From the NCBI RefSeq assembly GCF_964204865.1, contig NC_135261.1:10292001-10356000 (forward strand): DNA of 64,000 nt. The letters run 5' to 3'. The notes beneath the pieces were generated by a model. The model worked only from the letters and a program-made list of their open reading frames with translations. It did not search any database and was not told the origin of the DNA. Below, piece by piece: positions 35,950 to 46,960 of this stretch (position 1 is the stretch's first letter; each line of letters starts with the position of its first letter). Both the position numbers and the translations under genes were made by a program. The DNA comes from Styela clava (lineage: Eukaryota > Chordata > Ascidiacea > Stolidobranchia > Styelidae).

Positions 35950-36374
35950 TTACAATTAGTCTTTTTTTTGTTTATGTGGTTATGTATTTGAACAAAGGCA
36001 ATATTTTTTTCTAGAAACAGGACTACGGCACTAACAAATGTCCAAAAAAACAAATAAATGATACTTATTAAATCAACTGCAATATCTAATTCATTTTTCT
36101 CGAAATCCACTACCTTGAAAATCGACTTTTCCTCCATAAGTGTACTGTGATTTTTGCAGTCAATACAAAAACAAAAATCTGTGCAATTTAAGTTGATTTT
36201 GGCACACTTGCATAAACTATTTTGACTATTTTTCTTACACTTGCAGTTTGCCAACTCAAGAACTGATTTGAGGGCCACATGCTTCTTCAGTGAATCATCG
36301 TTGGGTGGGAGAGTATAATCCGTATGTTTGACAGTGTTAAATGGACGTGTCCTGGTATCATTTACATTATTCAT
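35928..36374 (-). CDS. small Cys-rich reading frame (CXC/tesmin-like), probably a fragment
   Basis: The ATG at 36374 opens 148 codons. Residues of about 58-92 hold a regular cysteine array (NCKCKKNSQNSLCKC, NLNCTDFCFCIDCKNH). This resembles the CXC (tesmin/TSO1-like) zinc-binding repeat, often seen at the C-termini of transposon-encoded proteins. The last few codons run into the inverted-repeat element ending at 35949, so the original C-terminus may be displaced. No neighbouring exon could be identified. Its identity and expression are uncertain. Confidence 0.35.
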   Translation of the reverse strand: MNNVNDTRTRPFNTVKHTDYTLPPNDDSLKKHVALKSVLELANCKCKKNSQNSLCKCAKINLNCTDFCFCIDCKNHSTLMEEKSIFKVVDFEKNELDIAVDLISIIYLFFWTFVSAVVLFLEKNIAFVQIHNHINKKKTNCNSPANKR

Positions 36375-37441
36375 ATCCTCTTTATACAGTGAACAAACAA
36401 ATTCCTCAGCTTTATTTATTAATGCTTCGTTAACCTCAAAAAATCTTCATAGTTGAGAAAAAAATGAATTGAAAACCTCAATGAAGTCTCCCACATGAGT
36501 TTGATAGGCAGTTCCAATTGCAGAAAAGTGCTAAAGTATTTCAATATGAATAGCCCATCTAAGCTGTTTGCAACTATTATGATTCTCATATACCTATACG
36601 CTTCAAGACTTCTTCTGTTTTATCCATTTTATAGCACTGATAGCAGCAGGGATTAGAGCCTGCGTTAGGTCGGATTGGTGGAACATTGCCGTTTTCTTTA
36701 GTGGTATAATATCTAAAATGCGAAAGAAAATCATATTTGGAACAGCATGAGTGTAAAAATACCACTGAATACTAACTAATACCTTGAATACATAATGCAT
36801 TTTATCTGATGTACAAAATGAGCGTATATATGCTCATTGCATGTACTACAGTCCAGCAGTGTTTGCATACCATTACTAGACTATATCTACACTAAATTTT
36901 GATATATCACAGTCTGAAATGCCCTATAGTATGACAGTACGAGTATGGACTATATACTACCGTATATTTCAAAACATCAACTGTCTGTCTACAACTTGAT
37001 TTCTCACCTCTCAATCGTTTCCAATGCTACTTTCTTTTCACTCCGGCATAACTTATCATTGCTTCCCAGGTTCTTATCGACTCTATGAATTTAGATTTAG
37101 ACCAACCGACATTAGTAGAATTGATTATTTTCTTCTCTTTCACACAACCGTGCATTACAGACAAAGCCATTAATTTCTATTTCCAAATATGCTGTGGCCT
37201 ATATAGTAGTATAACTATAAGTCTGCTGAATAGCCAAGAAGAGTCATTAAATTAATCATAAACATTTCATGCAAGCCAGAAAATATCGCTGTTTGTGACA
37301 TATTATTCTAGGTCTAGCCTTCCTTGGAGTTACCGCACCGTACCTATTTAACAACGTCATATGAGCTAGTGCTCAACTAAAATTGCTATTTATGGTAAGG
37401 ATATACAAGTGTTTAATATCTTACTTATACTTTTCAACACC
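36375..37441. other. intergenic stretch, nothing recognised
   Basis: AT-rich sequence with no supported coding frame, RNA gene or repeat boundary. Confidence 0.4.
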
Positions 37442-37560
37442 TCCTTTGTTGTGTATTTACGTCATAGCTTGTTGTTTTTAACACGGACTAGATTTGTGAT
37501 TATGATGTCATAATTGTTTTCTCGTAATTGCTCCTTGCTTTTACCGGTCTGCGTGCTTGT

Positions 37561-37956
37561 TATTGGACACGTAGTTGACATAACGATCGTTTCAATATTA
37601 TGTTGTTCTTGTTCTTGTTGTTATTTGACACAGAATAACACACCTAGTGGAAATATTAAAAAACCGCTTTTCTCTTCGAATACTGGACCAATTGCTCTGA
37701 AATTTTCAGTGGTTGAAGATAAAATTTTTCCCCAGAAGGGTATTACTTTTATTCATTTTAAATATTTCTGTTAGCTCTGTGAGATTTGTTTTAGTTTGCA
37801 ATGGCGTCATTAAACGTTCTGCGGACATCGGACGCCATTTTGTGTCCTACTGTACTGCTTCGCTTGGTGTGAATATATTTGTAGACTGTGATCTGAAGGT
37901 ACGGTACACCGTACTGTACTGCGAACAGACGTGTCCATATATTTGGGCGTAGCTTT
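37561..37956 (+). repeat. R1 repeat copy inserted in the 5' LTR
   Basis: It starts TATTGGACACGTAGTTGACAT and ends GTCCATATATTTGGGCGTAGC. A cttgt at 37556-37560 and 37957-37961 may be its target duplication. The uninterrupted 3' LTR reads GCGTGCTTGTTGTTTT at the same place, which confirms insertion. Confidence 0.8.
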
Positions 37957-38330
37957 CTTGTTGTTTCTTATGTTTTAAACTGTCTAGCGTTAAGCTGCGA
38001 TATACTGACGTCTTACTTTGCCGTATAATAAACTGTAATTGGACACGTAGTGGACATAACGATCGTTTCAATATTATGTTGTTGTTGTTCTTGTTCTTGT
38101 TCTTTGACACGTTTTTAAAAAGTCGCTTTTCTCTTTGATTACTGGACTAATTGCTTTGAAATTTTCAGTGGTTGAAGATGAAATTTTTCTCCAGAAGGCT
38201 ATTACTTTTATTTATTTCAAATATTTCTGTTAGCTCTGCAAGATTTGTTTTTGTTTGCTATGACGTCACTAAACGTTCTGCGGATATCGGACGCCATTTT
38301 GTGTCCAACGGAACATCTTGCAATTTCAAT

Positions 38331-39010
38331 TCACGCTGTCACAAGACAGGACCTTCTAAAGATAGAGAAGTTCTGGTACCGTAACACAGCGCGGTGACAC
38401 TGAACTAACTCGTAGCTGTCAAAAGCTTGAAAATTCATACAAATATGAGAAATAAAAAGATGAAACTTGGCAGGTGGGTAGAGTTGTGTTTCTTTTAACC
38501 ATATTTCAAAGTTTCGCGTTTCTACATTTGAAGGAGAGGGAATAGGGGGTGTGCATTTCCGATACGTCGATAATATCTTTGTCAACCAATTTGCGGCCAC
38601 CGTGTTTTCGTCTGTTTGATTGCTGTGGTGCTTTGTTTATAATTTAACGAGTTTTGTTCGAAATAACCGTGTTCTTGAAATATATGACGGTCAGAAATGC
38701 AATTAGAAGCCCAATGTTTTCACGCTGTCACAAGACAGGAACTTCTAAAGATAGAGTAGTTCTGGTACCGTAACACAGCGCGGTGACACTGAACTAACTC
38801 GTAGCTGTCAAAAGCTTGAAAATCCATACAAATATAAGAGATAAAAAGATGAAACTTGGCAGGTGGGTAGAGTTGTGTTAACCATCTTTGATAGTTACTT
38901 CTCTCCCCCGGGATAAATATGTAAATCCTATCCTAATACGCCGATAATATCTTTGTCAACCAATTTGCGACCACCGTGTTTTGTCTGTTTGATTGCTGTA
39001 TGGCTGCGTA
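38331..39010 (+). repeat. direct duplication, spacing about 390 bp
   Basis: CACGCTGTCACAAGACAGGA..TTCTGGTACCGTAACACAGC occurs at 38331 and again at 38722, followed each time by the same AGATGAAACTTGGCAGG stretch. The end motif TCTTTGTCAACCAATTTGCG recurs at about 38575 and 38950. Confidence 0.85.
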
Positions 39011-39312
39011 TGCGATAGTCGCGACGCAGCAGAAACGATGATCAAGGCTTGAAATCCGTGGTCGCACACTGGTCGTGCGGTCGCAAATACGTCTTTCGAG
39101 TGCCGTACTTTGGGGATTTGTATAGCTTTAACCCTTTGTCGTAGAAAGTTAATACGAGGTTTAGCGTGTAGAATAAATGCCGCCAATGCACCCACGGTGA
39201 AAAAATTAACGGGTTAGATATATTGGTTTTTGTTTTATAGCGGTTTGAATGAAATTGTCCGCAGACTGGCTACACCACCCTAGGCCTGGTGAGTTGTCCG
39301 TGTAGTCGAATA

Positions 39313-41263
39313 GACCTTATTCATTAAAAACCCATCCTACGCGTAAAAAATAAAAGTGATGTAAAAAGATTTTTTTTAACATTAGCTCTTATGGGAAATG
39401 TGATCACCAGAGCAGAAATTTGCATTTTTCATAATTTTCTAGATATCTTTCATTGTATACGTGAGCAGTTTTGAGGATAGAATATTTTTCACATCTTTTT
39501 TGATATTTTTATCATGATAAACATGGTCAAGATTTTTGATAATCGTTCATTAAAATTTTAATGAGCGCGGTGTTTCCGATGACGTCATTCTCACTAGACC
39601 ATGAGATTCTGCCAACGCGCCGTGCTCTGTGGGATATGCGCTGCAAATGCAGCGCTAATGTCGCTTTGGGTCCGTGTCCGTCCGGTACTGGAAGCGTTTA
39701 ACATTGACAATCTATAACCCTAACTAAGGTTGACTAAGTTAGGGAATATTTTTGGATTTGGTTAAAAATGTAGTCCATTATTAAACACTGCTTTTTTTTG
39801 TAGATTTTCACTTAGTGGACACTTAGCAAGTACGACAGTTAATTTATAAAAAAAATTGTAAATTAATAACAAATCAGTAGAAGTCAGCTGGGGTATTCAA
39901 ACATGTGATGGTTGAAGTGAGAAAAAAATTTGGAGTCACGTTTAGGATATTACATTAAACAACAATGGAAAAGGTACATTGGAATCAGTCAAGCTTCAAA
40001 TGCTAATGGCATTAATGAAAAGAATATGCGAAATGAAGACTGAAGTTTCCATCTGAGACATTGGAAGACGCTAAAACCTTATAGACTTTATAGTGTGGAA
40101 AGCCTTCTCACAATGCAGTAATAATGGGACATATATTTATAATATCATTATACAGGTTTAAGTTAAACTATATGTTTAATTAAAATATCTATCTTTGCTA
40201 ATAAATGCTGAAAACCATTTATTTTAATCTGCTGAGTGATTAGGGCCAGAAATTAGCTGTAGGGACCATCACCAGGGCTGGATTTACCAATAGGCGAGGC
40301 AGGCTGAAACCTAGAGCCTCGAAATTCGATTTCAAAGTTTGTAATTCTTTTGAAAACTTGACAAGTTTAAACCCTACAAAAAGTATTTATATATATATCA
40401 AGCTAGTAGAAAATTCTGTATACAACAAGTTTCAACCACATTGTAAACAGCCATTATTGCGTCGTTTGCATCATAATAAGGGAAATTATTATTATGCGCA
40501 TTCTGCTGGAAGTTTCTATGTTAAAGTATGGCTGTAGCGGTTGTTTGATCAAAGAAATTGTAAGCAAAACTGCCTTAAGTAAATTATCATTCTTTTAATT
40601 AAAAATTCACACCCATGAATGGGGAGAATGAAAAGTTTAATGCTTTCATATTTTTACATTTTAAGCAATTAAATGTGGTGTTGTTTAGAGAGAAATTCTG
40701 AGCTCAAAAATATGAAGGGGCCTCTCATGGTCTAAATCCAGCCATGAACATCACCAATTTTGGGATAGGTACTGTACATGGTATGTACAATTGGATTTTG
40801 AAAGGTGTACCAGAAATGTACATGGAATTCATGAAATATATAACATCCAATTAAAACCAAAATAGGTCTTTCGTTGAACGCCAGTTGTGTTCCCGGTACC
40901 GGTATTCCAGTATTCTGTTATCACAAGCAGTTGGAGCACATATCCCACAGAGCACGGCGCGTTGGCAGAATCTCATGGTCTAGTGAGAATGACGTCATCG
41001 GAAACACCGCGCTCATTAAAATTCCAATGAACGATTATTAAAAATCTTGACCATGTTTATCATATTAAAAATATCAAAAAAGATTTAAAAAATATTCTAT
41101 CCTCAAAACTGCTCACGTATACAATGAAAGATATCTAGAAAATTACATAAAATGCAAATTTCTGCTCTGGTGATCACATTCCCCATAAGAGCTAATGTTA
41201 AAAAATATTTTTTTACATCACTTTTTTTTTTGCGCGTAGGATGGGTTTTTAATGAATAAGGTC
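39313..41263. mobile_element. DNA element with TIRs of about 345 bp, TA target
   Basis: The ends GACCTTATTCATTAAAAACC and its inverse GGTTTTTAATGAATAAGGTC are flanked by TA (39311-39312, 41264-41265). The inverted arms run about 39313-39655 and 40935-41263 and match closely. Shared internal markers are GATGACGTCATTCTCACTAG and CCATGAGATTCTGCCAACG. The centre holds a hAT MITE. No transposase was seen. The superfamily is not assigned. Confidence 0.85.
40273..40746. mobile_element. hAT MITE nested in the long-TIR element, TSD accatcac/aacatcac
   Basis: The ends CAGGGCTGGATTTA and TAAATCCAGCCATG are inverses with one mismatch. The flanks accatcac (40265-40272) and aacatcac (40747-40754) agree at 7 of 8 bases. 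The element is 474 bp and codes for nothing. Confidence 0.85.
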
Positions 41264-41759
41264 TATTGTCCATCAGCCCTAAACGACTATGACAGTCAAT
41301 GTACCAAAAATTGTACCCCGATTCGGCTGGTGTTAAGTTGACGCATGTTATTTAGTAACGTTTTTATGTGAAATGTTTGACTGTGGTTCGGTACCTGATC
41401 CGATAATACGGTACATAATTGACTCATATCCCGAGATATTTCAACTGATGTTTCAATTGTCACAGGACCTAAAATATCTATGACAGTCCCTGTACCGTCA
41501 CGGTACCCCGATACAGGTACTGGTAAGTCACCGCCGGTATGTTAGTCGTTGGTCACCGCATATGATTTTTGGGGAATTGTTCTGCGTGTCCATATATTTG
41601 AGCATTGCTCTCTTGTATTTCTGTCTACTGGTGATTTGGTAATACCCAAGACACACACTGGCGATGAGGTTGGGATATTATTGCCTGTAGGGCGAATACA
41701 TGTTGAAACGAATCAACGTAATTTAAAGAGCGGCAGAAATCCACCACATGTGAGTTCGG

Positions 41760-42268
41760 TGCTGAGTTAGGAAACACACTTCGCGAAAAATTCGTAAGTG
41801 GACTGAAATGCAGCCACTCACAAAATCGATTGATAACTCAGAAAAATTTAACACATGAAAAAGCGTTGCAAATTGCTGTAGAAGTTGAAATTGCTGCAAA
41901 AGATACAAAAGTGCTTCAAGGCAAAAATACTGCAAATTATGAAAGTGAAAATGCTCATTACGTAATGCGTGATTCAGCAAAGAAATGCTACAGGTGTGGT
42001 AAAATTGGACATCATCAAGATAAATGCTGGTTTAAAGAGAAATGTTGTCTTAATTGTAATAAAAGAGGTCACACCAAATTTGTGTGTAGATCTACACCAC
42101 ACCACAGAAGAAGCACCCAGCCGCGACCTGGGCGTCAACAAAACTGCACTAGAGAAGCAGAGAAAAGCGTCGCTGCAGATAAAGTGGCATCGAAATTTCT
42201 ATCTAATATACAACTGGCAAAAGTAAATCAAAAGAAGTGTCCGTCCATGCCACTGATATCAGATTGAT
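41760..42268 (+). pseudogene. Gypsy gag remnant with two CCHC zinc knuckles
   Basis: This is the C-terminal part of a retrotransposon nucleocapsid-type protein. It includes a typical capsid C-terminal stretch (LGNTLREKFVSGLK) and two CX2CX4HX4C knuckles: CYRCGKIGHHQDKC and CLNCNKRGHTKFVC. Only about 100 bp separate the primer-binding region from this part, so most of gag is deleted. The frame stops at 42265-42267, overlapping the protease frame in another register. Confidence 0.85.
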
Positions 42269-42551
42269 ATCTGTCAAAGTAGCAGTGAAAGTAATACAAA
42301 TGGAAATGGATACGGCAGCACCAGTATCGATAATATCGAATAAAGATTATCAAAAGCATTTTGAAAATGAGAAGCTCACACCTACTGCTATAAAAATGAA
42401 AACGTACACGGGTGAGCTATTAAAACCACTTGGGCTGTTACCAGTTGAAGTTCAATGTGGAAATGAAGCTGCAAAATTGAAATTGAATGTGGTCAAAAAA
42501 GGTGGACCACCATTAATGGGAAGAGATTGGATTATGAATAGGACAATGTGA
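42237..42551 (+). pseudogene. Gypsy aspartic protease segment
   Basis: Retropepsin-like frame. The active-site block reads MDTAAPVSIIS where the family has D-T/S-G, so the glycine is missing. The C-terminal block LMGRDW follows. The frame ends in a TGA at 42549. The downstream register changes near 42545 and again in an A-run at about 42585-42597 before reverse transcriptase. Confidence 0.8.
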
Positions 42552-42597
42552 ATAGCCTGAATCCAAAGGAAAATCCAATTGATATAAAAAAAAAAAA

Positions 42598-43405
42598 CTG
42601 GATACCTTACTGAAAAATTATGAAGATTTATCTAAAGACGAACTTGGTACTGTCAAGGGCCATAAAGCTAAATTTGTATTAAATGAAAATGCATCTCCGG
42701 TGTTCAGGAAGGCACGTCAAGTAACCTTCGCCATGAGACCAAGAATTGAAGAAGAGTTGAATCGTCTCGAAAAAGAAGGAATAATTACCAAAGTACCACA
42801 TAGTGATTGGGGAACGCCTATTGTAACTGTAACAAAACCAAATGGTCAAATACGTCCCTGTGGTGATTTCAAAGTAACTCTTAATCCAGCTTTGAAGATT
42901 GATCAATACCCATTTCCAAGAGTTGAAGAACTGTTTGAAATTTTAGCTGGTGGACAAAAGTTCACAAAATTGGATTTGAAAAATGCTTATTTGCAATTAG
43001 AAGTCGAGGAAGACTGCAAACATCTACTCACATTGAATACACACAGAGGACTGTATCGTGTAAATAGAATGGTTTATGGAATTGCATCAGCTCCAGCTAT
43101 CTGGCAACGGGTTCTGGAACAAATTTTGCAAGGATTGCCTAAAGTGGCATGTATAATAGATGACATGATCATCACTGGATCAAATGATGAAGATCACCTC
43201 AAGAATGTGGGAAACGTCTTAAAGAGTTTAAAAGAATATGGGGTGAGACTGAATTTAACAAAATGCGAATTTATGAAAGATCGTATTTTCCTTCATTTGG
43301 CCATGATATTGATTGTAACGGACAACATATGACAGAGAAACTTGTCAAAGCGATTGTGGATGCACCACGCCGTGAAATTGTATCTCAAGTCCGAGCTTCA
43401 CTGGT
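42598..43405 (+). pseudogene. Gypsy reverse transcriptase segment
   Basis: Reverse transcriptase blocks in order: EEELNRLEKEGIITKV, WGTPIVTVTKPNGQIRPCGD, FTKLDLKNAYLQL (first catalytic Asp), GIASAPAIWQR and CIIDDMIITG (the catalytic Asp pair). The frame breaks near 43290, where the connection-domain motif (FGHDIDCNGQHMTEK) continues in another register, and again near 43400. It lies between the protease and RNase H parts in the usual Gypsy order. Confidence 0.88.
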
Positions 43406-44623
43406 ATGATTATTTTTTATGCTAAATTTTGCAAAGAGCTAGCAAGTGTGCTACAGCCAATTTATTGTCTATTGAAAAAGGGTCAAAAGTTCATATGGTC
43501 CAAGGCATGTGAACGAAGTTTTCTAACTGCGAAACAATTGATTGCATCTGATCAAGTATTAGTGCATTATGACCCTAAGAAACCAGTGAAATTGAGTTGT
43601 GATGCTAGTCAATATGGTATTGGTTGCGTATTATCAAATGTAATGAAAGATGGATCAGAGAGACCCATTGCTTTTGCGTCTCGAACATTAACAAAAGCAG
43701 AAATGAACTATTCACAAATTGAAAAAGAAGCTCTTTCCATAGCATGTGGTGTGAAAAAGTTTTACCTATATTTATTTGGTAGACGGTTTACACTGGTTAC
43801 AGACCATCAACCACTAACATCCATTTTCCACCCGGATAAATCAATTCCAAAAATGACAGCTGCTCGTTTACAGCGTTACGCAATGTTTCTAGCATCACAC
43901 CAATATGATATCGAATATCGTAAAACTGAAAATCATGGTAACGCAGATTTTTTATCAAGATTTCCATTGTCTGAAAGTTCACATAGAGATGATGAAGAAT
44001 ATTCTTTACGTTGCATTTTTGAAGTATTGCCCGTCACAAGTACGAAAATGAGAAAAGCAACCACTAATGAGCCAATATTGTCTAAAGTGGTAGATTTGGT
44101 CCTGAAAGGTTGGCCAAACAAAATCAAAAATGATGAATTACAACCTTATTTCAATAGAAGACATGAACTCAGTGTTCATGAAGGATGTTTATTGTGGGGA
44201 AACAGAGTTGTTATTCCACCTAAATTACGTTCAAGAATTTTGGAAGAACAACATGAGTCACATCCAGGCATAGTCAAAATGAAAGCATTGGCTCGATCAT
44301 ATGTCTGGTGGCCACAACTTACTAACTCAATTGAAAATAGAGTAAAAGAATGCGCTTCTTGCCAGGAAACGCGAAAAATGCTTGCAAATGCTGAACTACA
44401 TATGTGGGAATTTCCCTCAAATGCGTGGGAACGAATTCATGTTGAAATTGCAGGACCGTTCATGGATATGATGTTTTTAGTTGTAATTGACGCGTATTCA
44501 AAATGGGCAGAAGTAATCCCTATGCGTTCTATCACGTCGCAAAGAACTATCGAAGAACTCCGACACATATTTGCAGGATATGGTATATGCAAACAACTAG
44601 CGTCTGACAATGGACCTACTTGA
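43406..44623 (+). pseudogene. Gypsy RNase H and truncated integrase
   Basis: An open frame of 405 codons. RNase H blocks are VKLSCDASQYGIGCVLS, QIEKEALSIACGVKKF and TDHQPL. The integrase zinc-binding part has ESHPGIVKMKALARSYVWWP and CASCQ. The catalytic part has HVEIAGPF, where the first Asp is replaced by Glu, then VVIDAYSKW and LASDNGPT with the second Asp. The frame stops immediately after DNGPT, so the third catalytic residue and the C-terminus are absent. The polypurine tract follows within 60 bp, which indicates an internal deletion. Confidence 0.88.
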
Positions 44624-44671
44624 GGGTTAATTGTAAATGTGTGAATTTAGTGACATTGTTCATTTCTTCCT

Positions 44672-44684
44672 AAGGGTAGAGGGG
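44672..44684 (+). other. polypurine tract of the Gypsy element
   Basis: AAGGGTAGAGGGG abuts the first base of the 3' LTR, the expected position for the plus-strand primer. Confidence 0.8.
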
Positions 44685-44919
44685 TGTTGTGTATTTACGT
44701 CATAGCTTGTTGTTTTTAACACGGACTAGGTTTGTGATTATGATGCCATAATTGTTTTCTCGTAATTGCTCCTTGCTTTTACCTGTCTGCGTGCTTGTTG
44801 TTTTTTTATGTTTTGAACTGTTTAGCGTTAAGCTGCGATATACTGACGTTTTACTTTGCCGTATAATAAACTGTAATATTTCTGTCTACTGGTGATTTAG
44901 TAATACCCAAGACATCACA
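44685..44919 (+). repeat. 3' LTR of the Gypsy element (complete)
   Basis: It starts TGTTGTGTATTTACGTC and ends CCAAGACATCACA. It is 235 bp and uninterrupted. It serves as the reference for the broken 5' LTR, which matches it closely apart from its two insertions. AATAAA occurs at about 44867. Confidence 0.92.
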
Positions 44920-44924
44920 TCCTT

Positions 44925-45590
44925 TGAATAACTGAACTAATAATAACTGAAAAAAAAAACTATGGAAAGGCTACTCAACGCAAAGGCGAGCAGTAGTAGT
45001 GCATTTGATATTTATCCGACCACTGGGGATCCACCTACAGCTGACTAATTTGATTGTTACGTCATGCAGAAGTCTGCGTTCATTGGCCCATGATACCGGA
45101 AAAGCAGAGAAAATAGGACAGATGGTAACACATATTTATTGTAGTAAAAGCGTCTTTTCTGTAAAACGTGCAACTTTTGGAAGTGGGAACAAGGCAATAT
45201 TTGTTACTAAATTTCTAAGGAACATTCTAAAATCATTTTCAGGTAGTTACCTTATGTGCGCTACGAAGCTGAAAGATGAATGGCCTCGGTTCGCGGCCTA
45301 AATCCCAAGAAAAGAAGTTATCACAACACTTAAAATACAATGAATGATTTTAGTTATGGATGACTGAACGGGTGATTGACAGATTTTTTGCGCAAAGCGG
45401 GAACATTTGATTTTTGCTAGAGTTGAGTTGGTATTTTAGGACAGTAGGATAGGTCTGTAGGTTGCATTGATTTAGAATGGGATTGACATAGCTTTCCAAT
45501 TGAGGAGGAAAGTCGATACTGCGACAACAGTCGATGTACGGTACGGGATCAGTTAGACATTAATATTTGTTTCAGTTGCATGGAATAAAT
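44925..45590. other. intergenic stretch, nothing recognised
   Basis: No supported gene. The reading frame of about 100 codons starting near 44999 has no recognisable domain and is probably chance. Confidence 0.4.
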
Positions 45591-45592
45591 GG

Positions 45593-45760
45593 CGCGGCGG
45601 TGTGACTCATCGTCAGCATCGTGCTAAGCGTTAGGAATACGCTCGTCACCGCACCTCTGATTACTCTGCGTGGGTTAGATAGATCGGTTCGCAGGTTCGA
45701 CTCTTCGCCGCTGTAGGGTGGTTCACGTAACCTCTGTTCCAGGTCTGGATTTCATGGCAT
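45593..45760 (+). repeat. tRNA-derived SINE, 5' half
   Basis: GGCGCGGCGGTGTGACTCAT, CGTGCTAAGCGTTAGGAATA and the box B region GGTTCGACTC match the head of the SINE at 22630-22914. There is a short internal duplication before box B (GGTTCGCAGGTTCGACTC). Confidence 0.75.
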
Positions 45761-45944
45761 TTTTGAACGAGGAATTGGACGTGCAAATCAGAATTTCTGT
45801 CGTCAGGTCGTGTAATTATAGCTCACGGCGTGCAAAACGAGCCTGTGTGCAAATGACTTTGACTATCTGACTATAGATACTGCTGTACTGTTCAATACAT
45901 ATGTACATTCTCGTAAAATTTTAGGACAAAAAGTACATTAAATC

Positions 45945-46310
45945 AGAGCAAAAATGGACGTTTGACCTTTGACCCCCAAACATTATTCCCATACTTTGTC
46001 ATTAATTTTGGGAGTACTTTTACGTAGAATTATTGGATGAAAAATACGTTGAATCAGACCAAAATAGACGTTTTACCTTTGACCACAAACATTATTTCTA
46101 TACTTTGTCATTAATTTTGAGAGTGTTTGTGCGACTTTAGATACTGGTACCGTTTAGTACATCCGCATAAAATTATTGGATATAAAAATACGTTGAATCA
46201 GAACAAAAATGGATGTTTGACTTTTGACTTCCAAACATTATTTTTATACTTTGACATTAAATTTGGGTGTTTTTGGGTAAAATCATCGGATAAAAAGACG
46301 CCGAATTAGA
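45945..46310 (+). repeat. tandem repeat, three diverged units of about 115-155 bp
   Basis: Each unit contains GACNTTTGACC or TTTGACTT, then CCAAACATTATT, ATACTTTGTCATTAAT, then GAATTATTGGATGAAAAATACG and CGTTGAATCAGANCAAAA. The middle-to-third spacing is enlarged by about 40 bp. It codes for nothing. Confidence 0.75.
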
Positions 46311-46639
46311 GCCGTAACCGACCAGCGCCGTCGAAGAGTCTGGTGATCTTTTCGCCCATAACTATTCTCATGGAATTCCTATCATTCAACATGATGCGCC
46401 AAGCAATTATAAAATATGGTCTCTTTTGCCTCGCATTTTTTGATCAGGCTAGATCTTGCAAGCTAGTATGTAGTCGACAGTTGTGGAGCTATAATTTGTT
46501 GGCATTGTTATATTACTGGATTTTTGATTTTAACACCTTTTAAACCAATTTTATTGGTGAGCAATTGTAAATTATCGGCGTGCAAAATTGAATTCGCTCT
46601 CATGCATTTTTGCAGAGCGCCAGCGACCTCGGTCGTGCA

Positions 46640-46960
46640 CCTGCCATGGAATCCAGTCTGGCCTTGGTCGGTTCCGGTTTCCTCCACCATCAAGTCCATG
46701 CTTCCGAAAACAAATACGGTTTGACCAAAACTGCCACCCATCGAACGCATTTCGTCATCCCTAATCTGCCACGCTTCGACCGCATTTCGCCAACCCTAAT
46801 CTGCCACACTTCGACCGTATCCATCGACCCTATTTCGCCATACCCAATATGACACCTTTTGACTGTATTTTGCCATCCCCCATATGACTTTTATGCTACC
46901 AACCCTTCTCATCGCACCGACATGGAATGGTAATCACACGAGAGACCATGGTTCGCTAAT
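46640..46960 (+). repeat. SINE body and tail interrupted by a 36-bp tandem repeat
   Basis: The SINE body TTTCCTCCACCATCAAGTCC lies at about 46677-46725. The tail-like part (GGAATGGTAATCACACGAGA, ATGGTTCGC) is at about 46923-46955. Between them (about 46740-46900) are about four units of the type CGCATTTCGCCAACCCTAATCTGCCAC..TTCGAC. Confidence 0.65.

Larger units (their letters stand above)
38040..41616 (+). mobile_element. long R1-ended insertion in the 5' LTR (3.6 kb)
   Basis: It starts TTGGACACGTAGTGGACATA and ends GTCCATATATTTGAGCATTGCTCTCTTGT, the same ends as the short R1 copies. LTR sequence resumes at ATTTCTGTCTACTGG (41617). The interior holds a direct duplication (about 38331-38640 and 38722-39010) and the nested long-TIR element at 39313-41263. 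No coding region was recognised. The exact target duplication is unclear. Confidence 0.75.
37447..44919 (+). mobile_element. Gypsy-type LTR retrotransposon, defective, TSD tcctt
   Basis: A 5-bp duplication, tcctt, lies at 37442-37446 and 44920-44924. The LTRs start TGTTGTGTATTTACG and end ...ACACA or ...ATCACA. The 3' LTR is 44685-44919 (235 bp). The 5' LTR is present only as three pieces: 37447-37560, about 37962-38039 and 41617-41657 (233 bp in sum). It is split by two insertions. A primer-binding-like TGGCGATGAGGTTGGG starts at 41659. A purine-rich tract, AAGGGTAGAGGGG, sits just before the 3' LTR. Gag is mostly deleted and pol has several frame breaks with a truncated integrase, so the copy cannot move by itself. 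Confidence 0.92.

Noticed and set aside
36603..36800. 65-codon minus-strand frame near the CXC-like frame
   Set aside because: Considered as an upstream exon of that gene, but no credible splice pair or protein similarity could be seen.
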